Assembly: GCA_015680685.1 (NCBI GenBank)
Contig: MNCI01005332.1
Location: forward strand, 134,129 to 198,128
Origin: Gnetum montanum
Lineage: Eukaryota; Streptophyta; Gnetopsida; Gnetales; Gnetaceae
Direction: 5' to 3'
DNA: 64,000 nt
The first letter of the stretch is position 1. The number at the start of each line of letters is the position of its first letter. Position numbers and translations under genes: made by a program. Under the pieces are notes generated by a model. It had not been told where the DNA came from and ran no database searches. It saw only the letters and a program-made list of their open reading frames with translations. This document shows, in pieces, positions 23,471 through 37,574 of this stretch.

Positions 23471-24950
23471 GACTTGCATTTACTTTGCTACAACATTGAA
23501 AATATGAGTTTTATAGTAAAATTGGAGTCAAATGGAAGTCCAAAATGTCATGAACATGATGAAAATAGTAGAAGATGGTGTTAGAGCTCAAAAAATTGAG
23601 AAAATGGTTGGAGAATGAAGTTTTATGAAGATTTTAAGTAAAATAGAGCTAGATGTACAATGGGGACTTAACTATCTAAACCAAAATATGTGCAAGTGGG
23701 TCCTCCCCCTAGTAGACACATGCCCTTTTAACCCTTGCATAACCTCAATTAAGGAGTCCATGGGCCCCATAGTTGACTTAATGGTCATGAAAAGTTAAGA
23801 ACCAACCTAAAAGAATCTATACAAGAATTTCAACATGTCAAACTAAGACATTAAGCATAAGATAGAAACAAATAATGATATCAGTTATTGGCAGCATAGA
23901 TGAATGATTGAGAAGGTGGGATGGAGTCCTGAATTGAGGTTATAAGAAGTCCCTTGTAGAGTTTGTGTTTAAAATGACCCGAGAAGATCCATCCTTAGTC
24001 CAGATCAAAACCAACTACTTCCAGTGACTTCGCATCATCACTCCAAGAATGATTCACCCCATCAAGACACAAGAGTGCTCCCAAAAAACAACCACCTCTC
24101 CATAAAGAGAAGAAAAGAGAAGTAGAAAGTAAGAGAGCATCTTAGTTATAGGGGACCTTCAGGCATGGGTAACATGCCTTTCTAGTCTCATAAGCAGTTA
24201 CTGTAGCTCATTTATTTGTCTAAGGGATGTGCTTTGAATTTCCATCATGTTTTTTTTTTGGTTGAGCACCACAGCATTCAAATACTTCCTATCATCAGTT
24301 GACATGGAATGGTAAGAAGTCAATGAAAATACTCAAGCATCCAAGTAAGTAAAAGAGTACAAAGAGTATTAAGTTCCTTTGAAGTCACATCCTATACAAA
24401 CCTTTAAATCGGTCCCAATTTTAGAAACTACCAAGGTCACCAATTTATTAAAAGTTTATTTAATGAAAAGGACCTTAAACTTCCAAAACAAGGAAAACCA
24501 TAGAGTTTGTGGATGGGTGGATAATGTGGACTCACTACGTATTCCATGAAAAATAAACCATGTCTTAGTTATCAGACATTAGAATTGAAAACTAGAAACT
24601 AGACATTGACAATCACAACATTAAGCATAAACCACCATTAGTAAACATCAACATTGGCAGTGTGTCCTATGGTAATAAAGCACTTTTATTAGCAAAAATA
24701 ATGAACAGTCACAAATAAAAAATAAAGTATAGTATAAAATATTCAAGAAAGATAAAACATGCTAACAATGTTCTAAAATAAAAAATTGAGAAAATCAATA
24801 GAATAAAAGACCAAAAAGAGGTAAAAAAAAACCACAAAGTGTAAAAAGAAAAGTGAAAAATTAAGAAGCCATGTGTGTGGTTAGCATAGATGGACATCTC
24901 CCCTATGATTGAGTTGAAAGGAGGAGATGTAAAATATAGAGTGTGGTTGT
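23471..24950 (-). other. B1 spacer between pol and the internal promoter
   Basis: Non-coding spacer homologous to B2 50421-52270. It contains only one copy of the block that is doubled around the N in B2 (about 24040-24300 here). Short frames such as an 88-codon minus frame at 24709-24975 are in a low-complexity A/T region. Confidence 0.6.
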
Positions 24951-27900
24951 CCATTTGATGAGGTAGTAGTTGCACTAGCTTGTGTTGGCTCTAGGAAAGG
25001 TTTCACTTATTGGATCTTAACCAACTACTTTCTATGTGGGCTCTCAGGTTTGAAGATTAACATTGCCCTAGATAGAAAGGTTTCATCAATTGTAAAAGGT
25101 CCCATCCATAAGATTTGAAACTTTGTTTTTTGGGGTACATATGTGGGATTCTAATAGAGAACCTTATCTCCTAGTTGAAGTTTTACTTTTCGTATTCTAA
25201 GTTTATGATGTTTCTTATTGAATACCTTGTGCACTTCATTCAAAGATAGGACTACTAATTAGTTTTTTTCTAGCACATTCAGGTTGATCAATATTTCTCT
25301 TTATGCTAGGCTTAAGTTGAGGTTTAGATCACAGGTTGTTAAAAGTGTATGGAACTTGGATTGAATTGGGAGCATAGGAAATTTTTCATACACTAACTCT
25401 TAAGGAGAGTAGCCAATAGGGAGTTTCCATATTAAGTGGTAGGCCTAGAGGACATCATCGAGTTTTATGCTCCAATCTCTCATAGATTTTCTAATGGTTC
25501 TTGTTAGAATCTTTGTGTTCTCCCTATTAGTTACCTTTACTTGATCGTTGGCTTAGGGCGTGATAGGGTGTTCTTATTTTATGTTCAACCCCAAGCATTG
25601 CATGAGTTTTCAAAAAGTGAGACCTATAAAATAAGTTCCATCATCAAAAATTAGTGCACGTGGAACCCAAAACCCATTTACAACATTTTGTTATACAAAT
25701 CTAGCAATAGTGGATGATGTACAATCAGTTATGATTGCTGCTTCTACCCATTTAGTGCAATAGTCAATGACTATGATGATATATGCCTTTCCATTGAACA
25801 TGGGTGTGATGGAACCCATGAAGTTCATGCCTCATATGTTAAAGGGCTTTAGTGGTTGAATCCACTATTAAGAATCCTTCATTTGAGTGGTCATCCCACC
25901 ATCCCTTTGATAGTATTAACAAGATTGGATAAATTGGTGGGCATCCCTAAAGATTGTAGGCCAATAGTATCCTGCCATCAGGATTTTTTTGATTGTGTGT
26001 CTCCCTACATAGTGCCCTCCATAAGGGCCTTTGTGAGCATCCTGGAAAATGCACAAATAATCTGCATTAGTGACACCAATGAACCAGGTCATCGGTGCAC
26101 ACCTTGTAAAGGTGTCCATTGATTTTCATGAAGTACTTTTCCTAGTGAAGAAACTCTTATTTCTTCCTATGGTCCAGATCTTATGGAATTTCTTAAGTGA
26201 GAAAATAAGTGAGGATGCCATCATACCATTTTGATTTAGTAGGAACTTGGTAATTGATTGCTCCTATAAAGAGGAGTTCATTTGGAAATTGATTAGAGAG
26301 TGAATTCTCCTCCTCTTTATTATCCCATTTTAACTAACTAAGGTGGTCAACAACCACATTCTTAGTCCCTTTCCAATCTATCATTGTGAGATCGAATTCC
26401 TATAGGATCATGAGCCATCATATGATACAAGGACTTTTGGCTTATTCATTAGGAAGTGGATGGCATTGTGATCTGTGTGCATAAATACTTTATACCTAAG
26501 CACATAGTATCTAAACGTTTCGAGAGCATACACCACTACCATTAGTTCTTTCTCAGTTGTGGTGTAATTAACTATGCACTCATAATGCTTTGGCTTATGC
26601 AATGGATGTAATATGGACATTTCTTATTGTCCAACTACATAAGCATGGCTTCCAAGGAATAACTAGATGCATCTATCATTATATGAAATGGCTTGGACCA
26701 ATTTGTCTCTTATAAAATTAGAGTCTCTACAAGCTTTTTGTTTAGTAGATGAAATGCATGCATGTTTACACTCTTTGATCTAGAAAAATAGAGCATCTTT
26801 TTTTGTAAGCTCAACCAATGGCTTTGTGATCCTAGTGAAATTCTCTATAAACCACTTGTAGTAGCTAGTGTGTCCAAGGAATGATTAGATGTCCTTAAAT
26901 GTCTCTGGTTGGCATGTGATTTCTTAGATGACACTTATCTTTTCTAGGTCTAGCTTAATCCATTTTTGCAAAATTTGGTGCCCTAGTACTATGCCTTCCT
27001 GGATCATTTAAAGGTTTTTATGCCAATTGAGCCTAGGGTTTGTTTCAACACATCTTTTCAGTACATACTCAAGACAATCCAAGGCTTTCTCAAATGTAAC
27101 CCCATAGGTAGAGAAGTCATCCATAAAAAATTCTATCCCACTACCAATATACTATTGAAAAATGCTAAGGACCAAGCATTGAAATGTTGTAATGGCATCT
27201 CACGATATGCAAAATTCCCCCAAGAACTCATGAATGTTGTCTTGGCTTAATCCTCTAGTGTGATATAAACCTAGTTATAGCCACTATAACCACCCAAGAA
27301 GCTATAATAGCAATGCTCGGAGATAGTTTTCAACACTTGATCCACAAATGGTAATGGGAAATGATCTTTAAATGTTTTCATATTCAACAATCAGAAGTCA
27401 ATGCAGATCCACCACTTGCCATCTTTCTTTGGAACAATTTTAAGTGGGCTAACCCACTCACTATTCACAATGGGATAGATGAAACCTACCTTGAGGATTT
27501 ATTCTATTTCCTCCTTGATGATCTATTTTACTTTGAGGTTTAGTCATCTCTACATTTGCCTTTTTGGCTTCATGGCTAGGTCAATGTAAATATGATGCTA
27601 TTATATTTGTCGATCAATTTTAGGTAGCTCAAGATATGACTAAGCAAATACTATTGGTGATTTTTTGACCACCTTCAACAACTTATTTTTCTATCTAAGA
27701 GTAAGATTTGCATTGATGATAACTAGCTTGCAAATATCTAAAAATGCATACTCCATGTTGACTAGTAGAGTTTTAAACTCTAGGGTCACTTGCTTAAAAT
27801 TATTAGGTATTTTCATCTTTTCCCAATAAGTATCATCATCTTCATCATCAGAGAGTTGGTGATGAGCTTGCTCAAGTTCATCCATGCTTTCGATATACAT

Positions 27901-28400
27901 GCATGTGAGGCACTTAGTAGGTTCCATGCATAGTGTGATGCTATTAGAGTCAGCTATCAACCACTAGGTGCCCTCCTATTTTTTGGCTACTACATATAAG
28001 CACCTTTGGATATTAGTTTCATGTGCACACTAATTACATGATTTAATGTATGTTTTTTTAATGGACTAGATTTTCTGCATGCAATTACAACTATTATTAT
28101 TGTATGTGATGCATGTAACATGCTTCTTCTTTAGTCGTCTAAATTCATTTTCCTTGGAGATTTACAATGAGAGCTTCCTTGTGCCCATTTGTGCATCAAC
28201 TGTGCTTAACCAAGCCCTTCCCATAATAATGGGAAAGTCACCTTTGCAATTTTCTAACTTGGTCACTAGAAAATCAGTAGGATAGGACCACTCACAAATT
28301 GTGGTCAAAATATCCTCCACTAATCACAAAGGAGCAGTGACTAACTAGTTTGTCAATTCCAAACAGATGTTGCTCTTCTTAAGAGGTGGTAGATTCCAAG
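24951..28400 (-). pseudogene. B1 pol: protease, reverse transcriptase, RNase H, integrase
   Basis: Order on the minus strand: protease end with GDFPIIMGRAWLSTVDAQ near 28200; RT about 27560-26830 with FFMDDFSTYG (catalytic MDD intact, near 27115); RNase H 26620-26408 (NYTTTEKELMVVVYALETFRYYVL, a TEKE motif with HTDHNA); integrase zinc region 26119-25916 (HKGPYGGHYVGRHTIKKIL, YYWPTI); integrase core 25880-25300 (ILTRTIRKSMRDW, KLPIGYSP). Stops and frameshifts occur throughout. Closest in style to Athila/Tat pol. The product would copy and insert the element; it cannot be made from this copy. Confidence 0.85.
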
Positions 28401-31030
28401 CCTTATACATGTCATGGGAGATGAGATTGATACTAGAAAAAAAATAAAGAAGAACATTGCATAGCTCATGTCCAATGATCTATAAGTAAATGAGAGAACT
28501 TCCTAGATTAGATCTCTTCATGAGAAGGTTGCCAACATTTACCTGATTGACAACAACATGAGTTAACATCATAATGCAAATCTAAGTGGCATTTGGTTTG
28601 ATGGGCACTCGAATGTATTTGATGTAGACAATGAGGGTGTTAGAGATATAGGATGACTAGTTGCATTAGGTTGTGAGGGTTTGGGAGGATTGTTGGGTTG
28701 TAAAAAGGGTTATTTCCTAGATTGATTATTTGAACCACTTGGCTGGAAGGATGGTTGTGAATATGTAGCCCTTTTAGTGTTTCATTGCTATGGCTATGGG
28801 GGAATTTCACCCTACATGGATGGAATAGGAGGTAATTTGGTTAAGGGAAGAGGGATGTGTTCAAACAGATGTGGAGGGTGGTATGGATATGGATGCTCAC
28901 CTTGAGTGGATGATGAATGATTTCAATGGTACTCTGGAAGATAATAGTGATGTTGAAATGAGACATGGCTAGCAAAACTTCATGGAGAGAAGGATCACTG
29001 AACATAGTATTTGTATGATTCTGGTTGTCTATAAGGGTACTACTAGCTTGGCAGTGGCATTCCCCATGACTATGGTTGATTCCATTATTGATATTATTGA
29101 TATGGTTGTGGTGGAACTCCACTTGGATAGTAAGCCTATTGTTGCTAGTGGAACTACCTTAGATTACCTTGAGGATAGGGCAATCATCTGGGTGCTTACC
29201 TCTATGTTAGTTTAGGATTCAATGCATACACCCTAGACTCTTGTAAGTGTGACACCATAGGGCAACATCTCTTAGGATGTTCATACTAACAAATATCACA
29301 ACAAACATCATCAATGGAGTTTTTCTCCCCAACTTCTTCTACTATAGAAACTTTCCCTTACCTCTCTGGTACGCACATTTAGCTTCTTTTCACCTCCTAC
29401 AGTTATGATCACTATTTTTCTCTTTGGATTCTTTACTAGTATTCATACCAGTTTGGAATTTTTCATCCAGAGAGTCCCATAATTTATCAACATTTTTCAA
29501 AATATCAGAAATAGATTTTTGGATGGCCAAGGTTTTCTTATTCATCACCTTGTCAAGTGGTGACTCCTTCGCATCACAAAATTAAACCTTCCTTTTATTG
29601 ATGGAAGGATTCATATTATATTCTTCTACACTTTTCCTTTTTGGTAACTCATCTTGTTCTTTTGCAATCAACTCTATTAACATTTGAATTTGATGAGCTC
29701 TTACTGCAAATAGTCTTCCCTCAACATAAACCTTAAGAGTTCTTCTAGTTTTTGCTTCAAGCCCATCTATGATGTGGTGGAGTTTTTTCCTCTGAGAATA
29801 ACCATGGCCAGGGCATCAGTGTATGAGAGAATAATATCTACCCATGATGGAATTCAAGGGTTCATGTGTTCCTTGTCTTCAACCTTGGATTTTCCTTCTC
29901 AAATTAGACACTTTGGAGTACATTTGGTATTTTTCATTAAATAGCTCAAGCATTGTACTCCATTTGTAAATGAATTTCGACTCCAAGGACTGATACCAAC
30001 CTTTAGCTTCCTTGATGAGTATCTTGGGGAATAGCTTGAGTTTCTGCTAATAATTTTCATTGTTCTATAAGGCATAGGCATCTTGGAAAGCTTGTAAATG
30101 TGTCTGTGAATCAAAGTTATATCCCCCTTCAAACCTAGAGATATTGTTCATGTGCTTAATTTGACTATCTTTCACATGTCTAATTGGGATCTTGAATACC
30201 TCTACAATGTTAAGCATGCTTCGAGTTACTAACAAAGGCTCATCATCATCATGATTTTGTTATCACCAATGATGTACTCTATTACCCCTTTGATTATTGT
30301 GGGCATGACGATTAGTAGTATTGCACCTCTGCTCACCTCCTTCATGGTTGTTACTTCTACAACATCTTTTAGAATTAGAAGAAGAAGAAGAAAGATATTC
30401 AGATGAAGAGGATAAAGAGGGAGGAGGACTACCACCACCATGATGTCTACTAATTCTCCTTTGGTTTTCATGGCCATGTTCATCATTTTTCTTATCATCG
30501 TCATGCTTGTCCAAGCTCTTGACTTGACTGTCATCTTTTCCTAAACTTGGATTGTTAATTATGGATTATAGATTCAAGGCAACACCCTCATCACTAGTAA
30601 CAAGGGATGGAGAATTATCATGTTGAGAGTCCCTTGAGAGAGGGACCTCATTGTCATCTTAGTTTAGCATGAATAAGGTGTTAATGAACCATCTCCTCTT
30701 CATAAACTCATGATGCTTCTCCTGGTGTCGATCTTGCCTATGTTGTATCTTAGTGGGATGATAGTCCTAGTAGTCATAGTCATGCACAACATATTCCTCT
30801 TAAAGGTCTTAAATGATTAACATCTTTCAAGTTTGAAGTAACATAACGAGCATAAATCGATCAGGAGGCATTATAATGTTTTCTTTCATGTCACACCATT
30901 GTAGTTACTCATCTTGAGGTAGGATGAAAGTGAACTCAAGTATATACTTATTTGGATGAGTATATGCCACTTTGCACTCTTGTGGGACCCATAGTTTAAC
31001 ATCATCATGCCTATGAGACGAAGAAGACAT
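28401..31030 (-). pseudogene. B1 gag
   Basis: From the ATG at 31030 (MSSSSHRHDDVKLWVPQEC) downward. Residues about 165-205 are rich in D, H, N and S (30450-30290). The gag core follows near 30100-29880 (LKLFPKILIKEAKGWYQSL, FNEKYQMYSKVSNLRRKIQG). A coiled segment with PLDKVMNKKTLAIQK lies near 29550, and a basic KGK region near 29380. The C-terminal part (29122-28841) is H- and N-rich. In-frame stops include TAG at 30065-30067, TGA at 29879-29881 and TGA at 29816-29818, all also found in B2. Gag would form the particle around element RNA. Confidence 0.78.
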
Positions 31031-31157
31031 TTTTCAAACAAATAAAATATCAGTGTGATTTTGTGATTATATAATCAAGAATGATGTTAACCTTGGGGTT
31101 TATCTAATGATATTAATAATATTCACTAATCCTAGATATTGCACATTTCAACAAATA

Positions 31158-31178
31158 GAGTCCCTGGCAATGGCGCCA
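31158..31178 (-). other. Primer-binding site of element B1
   Basis: Minus strand TGGCGCCATTGCCAGGGAC, one base from the LTR end. It closely resembles TGGCGCCGTTGCCGGGGA, the Asp-tRNA type site described for Athila-like elements. The tRNA assignment is from memory of the family. Confidence 0.75.
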
Positions 31179-31179
31179 A

Positions 31180-32067
31180 TGATGAGTGGTAAGGTACCCC
31201 TATGCCCAACCATACAAATCACAAAGCATTCATGTGCGATCTAGTTGAATTCTGTGGACTCTATAGTTTCCGATGTACTAGTCTTCTAGAAAGTGAAATT
31301 TGCTGTAATGGTCATTCATTGTCTTCCCAATTACACTTGTGATGCACAAGGTATGGTTAAGTGTAATTAAGGCATATGATTTTTATTGTTTTATGTTCTT
31401 TGGTGCTTAAAGTAGAGACATGAAGTAATTTAATAAGTAGTTTAATTTAACTGACTAACTAATCTCTAACTAGTCCTAACATAAGCATTTGGTTCCACTT
31501 GCCATACACATCCTAAACTTATGTATCCATTGCTAGGTTCCCAAACACTACGCTACAGGGTGCACTAAGTAATAATGTTGCTAGGTTACCAAGTGAATCC
31601 ATGGCTATGCTTGAAGTGATCATACTTATGTAATTAATCTATTTAGGTTATCTTACTTAATAACTTAATTAGCCTGATTGTTGAGAAACTTTGAATAAAT
31701 AGTTAAAAACATTAAATGTAGAAATAAACCACTTAAACTATCCAGAATGCCGTAAGGTTTATCATGAAGTTCATCTTTATTACCACACATACTATCATGC
31801 TCAGGTACAACAATGCTTGAATAAAGATCCATACACTCAATGAATTCTACAATGGACACTTGAGAAAATATTGTAACTTTTGAATAGAAAAATTGCAAGA
31901 GCTTCACTATACTATGACATACTTATGCCTAAAATATGGTAGGTTAGCATGTATTTATAGGCAAGAATAGACCCTATGTTGATAGGGCCATATTAACGCA
32001 TGAAACGTTGCATCAATGGGGCATAGTCAATGGGGCCTCATCGACATAGCCAATCTGTGACTCATCA
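31180..32067 (-). repeat. 5' LTR of element B1
   Basis: 888 bp bounded by TGATGAG (31180) and CTCATCA (to 32067). It shares features with 18945-19825 that the B2 LTRs lack (for example CACTTAAACTATCC near 31730), which pairs it with that LTR. The minus strand carries a TATA-like CTATAAATACATG near 31950-31962. Confidence 0.9.
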
Positions 32068-34900
32068 CCTAGAATGGGTAGTACACTCAACCTCTGAGTA
32101 CACCCAACTTTGGCATCCTACCAATTAGCTAAGTTTCATAAAATCAAATGTACTAGTGTGGTGAAAGAAGTGATTGTAAGAGTTGGTTAGTGGGGTGAAA
32201 AATTAAAATTTTTTGTCCTAGACATTGGTTCCTTCCAAGTCATTCTTGGGCAAGAATTCATCAAAAAGGAAAAATTGATGGTTGTTCTATACCTCGATGC
32301 TATTGACATTACACAAGAGAACTTACCTCGTCTCATGAAAACTTTCATTCTAGAAACATTAGCACTCAATGAGGAGCCCTAGTTATCTTACCTATGGTGA
32401 TGACATGGGTTATTAGGGACCCAACCTAGTAAAAGTTTCTTTGGATTCTTAGGAAGATAGAAAATGGAAGTTCTACAGACGTAAATGTGCATGTGAAGAA
32501 TGTGTTAGGGAGGTATAAGAATTTGATGCTAGTAAAGTTGCTTGGAGAATTTCCTCAACATTGAGGTGTTGATCATAAAATTAAACTATTACCAAGAATA
32601 GATCCTTCTTGATCACAACCTTATAGGATGAAGACACTTAAATTATCTGAGTTGTTAAAGAAGTTGAAGAGCTTGGTGGCAAAGGGTTACATTTGGTCCT
32701 CAAAATTACCATATGGTGTCCCAATGTTATTTTCTAAAAAGGAGGATGGCTCATTGAGGCTATGCTATGACTTCAACTTACTCAACAAATACACCATCAA
32801 GAATAGGTATTAAATATCATTTCTTTCAAACCTATTTGACTCATTTATAGGGACTTAAGTTTTCTCTTCACTTGATCTTCATCAAGGTTATTACCAGGTA
32901 TGAATCACAATAAGAAATAAGGAGAAAACAACATGTGTCACTCATTATGGATCATATGAGTGGATGGTCATGTCCTTTGATTTGTGCAATACTCTTACTG
33001 CATTTTGCACACTCATGAATGTAGTGTTTCACCTATTTTTGGATAAATTTGTAGTGGTATATCTTGATGATATTCTGGTCTACTCTAGTTCACTCAATGA
33101 ACATCTTCAACATTTGGATAAGATATTCTTAAAGTTGTGGAAGCACAGGTTGTATGTCAAGTAGGAGAAATGTGAATTTGTGAAGTAAGAATTAAAGTTC
33201 CTTAGTCACATCATTGGAGGAGGTAATGTGAAACCAAATCCAAGGAAGGTTGAGGACATTACCACCAGGTCCATTTCAAAAGACATCCATCAATTATGCC
33301 AATATCTAGGGTTGGCTAGTTACTATAGGAAGTTTATTCAAGGATTCTTTAGTATGATGGAAACATTAACGAATTTGCAAAAGAGGAATGCTTCTTGGAA
33401 CTAGAGTTTCTAGTATCAAAAGGTATTTAACAGAATGAAGATGACCCTTACAACATAGCCATTGTTGACTCTTCCTAACTTTGCAAGACATTTTGAAGTT
33501 CACACTAATGGCTTAGAAGAGGTAGTTGTTGGGTTGTTATTGCAAGATAATCATCTTGTAACATTCCAATCAAAGAAGTTAAACCAAACATAATAGTTGT
33601 GGTATATGCATGAAAAGGAAACATTTGCAATTATGCATTACGTATACACATGGTGCTACTATCTCAATTATGGCTTATGTATTCTGAATTATTTGAAGTT
33701 GAAGCCAAAACAAGCTCGATGGTTGGACCTATTACAAGAGTTTGACCTCTAGTTTGTCTATTGGCTAGGCATGGAGAATATGGTCACATATGCATTAAGT
33801 AGACATCCATAGGTGAATTTGATGAAATTTATAAGATAATCCAATAGCTCATGGATCATGAATGATCATGAACTCTAGCAAAAGATCTGAGATGGGTTGT
33901 ACCATGATAATCATGTCCAAGAGTTGTTAAAGTTGGTCTAGGATGGGAATGACTCTAATCTTAATGAAGTTGAATGAATCATCGACAAATGCTATAGCAT
34001 TCTCTAGGCTAGTCATCCAAGTTACAAACACATGATTTCATTAATGGAATTATAATTCTATTAGCCAAATTTGGGGATCAATGTGGCAAAGTTTATTTAG
34101 CGATTTTTAAAGTATCAAGAGGACAAGAGTTCAAATGAGAAACCAAGGGACCTACTCTACTGCTTAGAAATTCCAAAGCTATCGGGAATGATAGCCTCCA
34201 TGGATTTCATCATAGGACTATCCAAGGTACAAGGATATTCTAGCATTCTTGTAGTTATGGATAAGTTCTAAGTATTTCATCTTCATTCCATGATCTACTT
34301 CTTACATGGCCAAGGATGTGACATCCTTGGTTTTTGACAATGTCATGCATTAGTTTGGATTACCATCTAGCATTTTCTTCAACTATGATTCTTACTTCAT
34401 AGTGAACTCTAGTGAAAATTATTTTTGATGTTGTGGAAAAAGTTGTGAATGTTCCTTGGATATGATTCTCAAATAGATGGTGAAATGAAAAGAGTCAACA
34501 GAGTTATGGAGCAAGAATTATAGCACTTCATTTAGTTTGATTAGATGAACTGGGTGTCCTTACTACGAATAGCTTAATTTAGTTATAGCATTCAAAAATA
34601 TTTAGCCATTGGGTTTTCTCCTATAGAGTTAACATCAAGGGATGTAGCCATTAATTTTTTATTTGGTGGAAAATTTTCATTAAGGTTTAAATCCTTTGAG
34701 GAATGAATTTATCAAGTCTTGGGTAGATCACATTCAAGCTACTTCATTGTACTTGGAAACTTCTATGCAACACATGAGAAAATAGGTAAATAACAAAAGT
34801 AGACTATTGGATTTTGCAAATAACACATTGATGGATCTCTATTAATACCTAGAAACTAGTGAACCCCTGACATTATGTTGCAAAAACTATAAATACCTAA
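32068..34900 (+). pseudogene. Element C pol (3' part): protease end, RT, RNase H, integrase
   Basis: Continuation of element C after the B1 insertion. Protease tail about 32140-32280 (VLDIGSFQVILGQEFI). [22 protein letters not shown] (32690) and VVYLDDILVYSS with the YLDD active site (33056-33091). RNase H about 33400-33830. Integrase: YYYWPNLGI near 34053 and MDFIIGLSKVQGYSSILVVM near 34200, followed by a heavily broken core. Typical Ty3/gypsy order PR-RT-RH-IN, with RT more like the chromovirus or Del side than B. Many stops, so not functional. Confidence 0.85.
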
Positions 34901-35764
34901 GATAAGATTCATACAAAATGAACTAGATTCCAAGAATATTTCCTTTGACTTTTGGCTTTTGGTTTTATGTGAAGACCTCTTCCTCCCTTAGGTAAGTGAT
35001 TCCTTTCTATTTTGTATGTGTTTTTAGTCATCACTTTCATAAGTGTAGGTAGACTCTATTAGAGTGCTACCATTCTTACATAGCCTAAAATTGTTTTATT
35101 GATGTGGAGTCTAGTGTTTACATGGTGAATAAAGCTTATGGATTTCCTTTATTATTATGCCATCAATGCCTTAAACATTAAAATATAAAAAATATTATAA
35201 AATATTCAAAATCATAAAAATATTTATTCATTTCTTAATTTCATAAGCTATGATTATTCAACCTTATCCAAGGAGGTCACAACTATACGACATGGTGTGG
35301 GGTCATTAAGGTTATGACTAAGAGCCATTTTATTTACATTTGTGAAATTTTTGTGTAGTATTGCACCTATCCCATTGAGGGAGTACAACAAGGGCATTTC
35401 CCCCATCCCCAAGTGAGGTTGCAATACATGTGCGTTTATTACTTGTTTCATAGAAAGATAAAACCCATAAGAATTACAAATATTTTCTCTATCTTCATTG
35501 TGACAACATAGGTTATAATTGTATCATACATATTATGATATCTTTTATATTTATTGAATGCAAAGACATACAAAAGAATTCTTGGCAATTCACTCAACCT
35601 CATCCTTGAAGATTATGATCAAATCACATTATGATTTGTATGATATATCCCATGGGTCTAAAACACATGGGATCCCTATCATTGACATCATTGCCAAGGA
35701 GGATGTTGATGAATTATTTGGAAATACTTATACATTTTTTATTTTAAATTTTCATTCAAACTAT
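34901..35764. other. Unassigned DNA after element C pol, includes dispersed repeat
   Basis: The 3' LTR of element C should start here but no match to 16541-17228 was recognised. 35440-35690 matches the 12.0-12.7 kb repeat. No gene seen. Confidence 0.45.
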
Positions 35765-36250
35765 GTTGTACACATCCTAAACACGTTACAATGCTACTAG
35801 GTTACCAACCATAAGTGCTACTAGGATTACCAAGTGTTAACATATGTTCAATATGGTCATACTTATGTGCATTAATTTTTTGGTATTAATTAATTAATTA
35901 AATGCATTAAAATAAATTTCCTAAATAGAAAATGCATTAAGGAAATACTTTGCTAAGTACAAGTGATGCAAGGTTTATCAAGAAAGCTCATCTTTATTAC
36001 CATTCACACTAAGGTGTCTAGGTATATTAGTTCTTAAATAAAGATGTGTACACTTAACTCTTACTATAGGTAGTTAGAAAATATTCTAACTTTGGAAGAA
36101 ACAAATTGCAAGAGTTCGGATATGCTACTAACAATAAATGCTATAAATGTGATTGGTGCACGCATTTATATAGGAAAAACAAGACATTGCATCAATGAGA
36201 TCACATTAACGCATTTGCATTGATGTGGTCCAATCAACCATGACTCATCA
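35765..36250 (-). repeat. Truncated LTR of family B
   Basis: Matches the outer half of family B LTRs: AAGGTTTATCAAGAAAGCTC near 35968, a TATA-type TATAAATGCGTG (minus) near 36160, and the terminal CTCATCA ending at 36250. The other half (about 400 bp) is missing on the left. It is a solo or truncated LTR, the fifth family B LTR in the window, oriented like B1. Confidence 0.75.
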
Positions 36251-37574
36251 TTTGTCTTAACTAAAATGTAACATCATGAGATTCCAAAATGGACTGAAGA
36301 TTCTACATAGTAATTATATCCCTTCTTCTTATTATTATTTTCATCATAGCAGTCATCTTAAAAGAGGATGAATAAGGTTTTAAAATTTTAAAGATAATAT
36401 TATTTTCTAAAAAGATCTCTTAGTAATTTCTATTTATCAAAAAAATCCTTTTAACTTTCACTATTTGACATTGATAAATTTTTATATTCTTTTAATAAAT
36501 ATTATAATAAAACAACCTTAGTTTTTACATCAGCTTTATACCTTATAATAAGAAAATTAAATATCTCTTTCATAATTTTTAAGCTTGTTGCTTTTAATAA
36601 TGTCTCCTCAAAATCTTCTAAATCAATTGCCAACATCATTCTTGCCTTCATATCTTTTTTTTTTCTAATTTAAAATTATTTTGTTGTTCTAGAGATGCTT
36701 CTCTTTGTGGAGGTGGCATGAATCCTATTTGCATAATACTCCAAAATTTTTCCATTTGCAAATACATCTTCATCATGTACTTCCAACTTTGTTCTATCAA
36801 ATCTAGGCAAAAATGATGTAGTGGAATTTTACATCATTTTTTAACCCAAACATAGAACCTATAACCTTCTTTGATATCACAATGAGGTAAAATTCATGCC
36901 AAGTTTACAACATAAAATCTAAACCTAAAATTAAATATGAACATAAAACTTTATTTCTTAAGATATAATGAAGATATTAGAAATAATTCTCTTTCTCACA
37001 AATCATGATAAGAAAATTCTTATAAAATGATCAAGCTCTACAAATAACATACCCACTACCATCAACAAATTTCTCTAACATATAACATGCATTTACAAAA
37101 AATAAAATACATTTTAATATTTAATTCTTAAAAGAGTGTGAGATTAGGCAACCCCATTTTGCTAGGATGAGGCTAGGATGATGATAAAAGGAACATGAGA
37201 TAAATGAAGGAATAAAAATATTATCATCATCTTCATTAAAAAAAGCAAAGAATTAAATCTTCAATACAAACAACTTCAATCTTTTAATAAACACATCATA
37301 ATATCATCATTCACCTACTTAAATAGTGTTGGGATGAACAATTATACAGGATAGTTTTAGGTTAGTAGGGTTACCAACTTTCAAATTACCAATGACCTCC
37401 AACTTCCATGTAATTTTACAAAATAAACATAAACATCATACAAAATGGAACTAAATGAAAGTTCCAACAAAAAGAGCATTTCTTTATCGATGGTAAAAAG
37501 TTACTATTAAAAAAACATTATCAAATTAGGTGAATTAAACTACTTAGTTACCTTGAAGAAAGGGCAGGGTGCTG
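36251..37574. other. AT-rich DNA without recognisable features
   Basis: Very AT-rich. No ORF above noise, no tRNA, no terminal repeats. Some stretches (for example 36640-36900) could be the 3' end of another retroelement, but nothing specific supports it. Confidence 0.4.

Larger units (their letters stand above)
18945..32067 (-). mobile_element. Element B1: Athila/Tat-like LTR retrotransposon, nested in element C
   Basis: 13.1 kb element on the minus strand: 5' LTR 31180-32067, PBS 31158-31178, gag, pol, extra ORF, PPT and 3' LTR 18945-19825. LTRs start TGATGAG and end CTCATCA. The Asp-type PBS and RT features such as FFMDDFSTYG fit the Athila/Tat branch of Ty3/gypsy. The element interrupts the protease region of plus-strand element C. 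No clear 5-bp target duplication remains. All genes carry several stops. Confidence 0.9.

Noticed and set aside
18940-32072. Target-site duplication of element B1
   Set aside because: The flanks (CATGG and CCTAG) do not match; mutation or an unusual insertion has removed the evidence.
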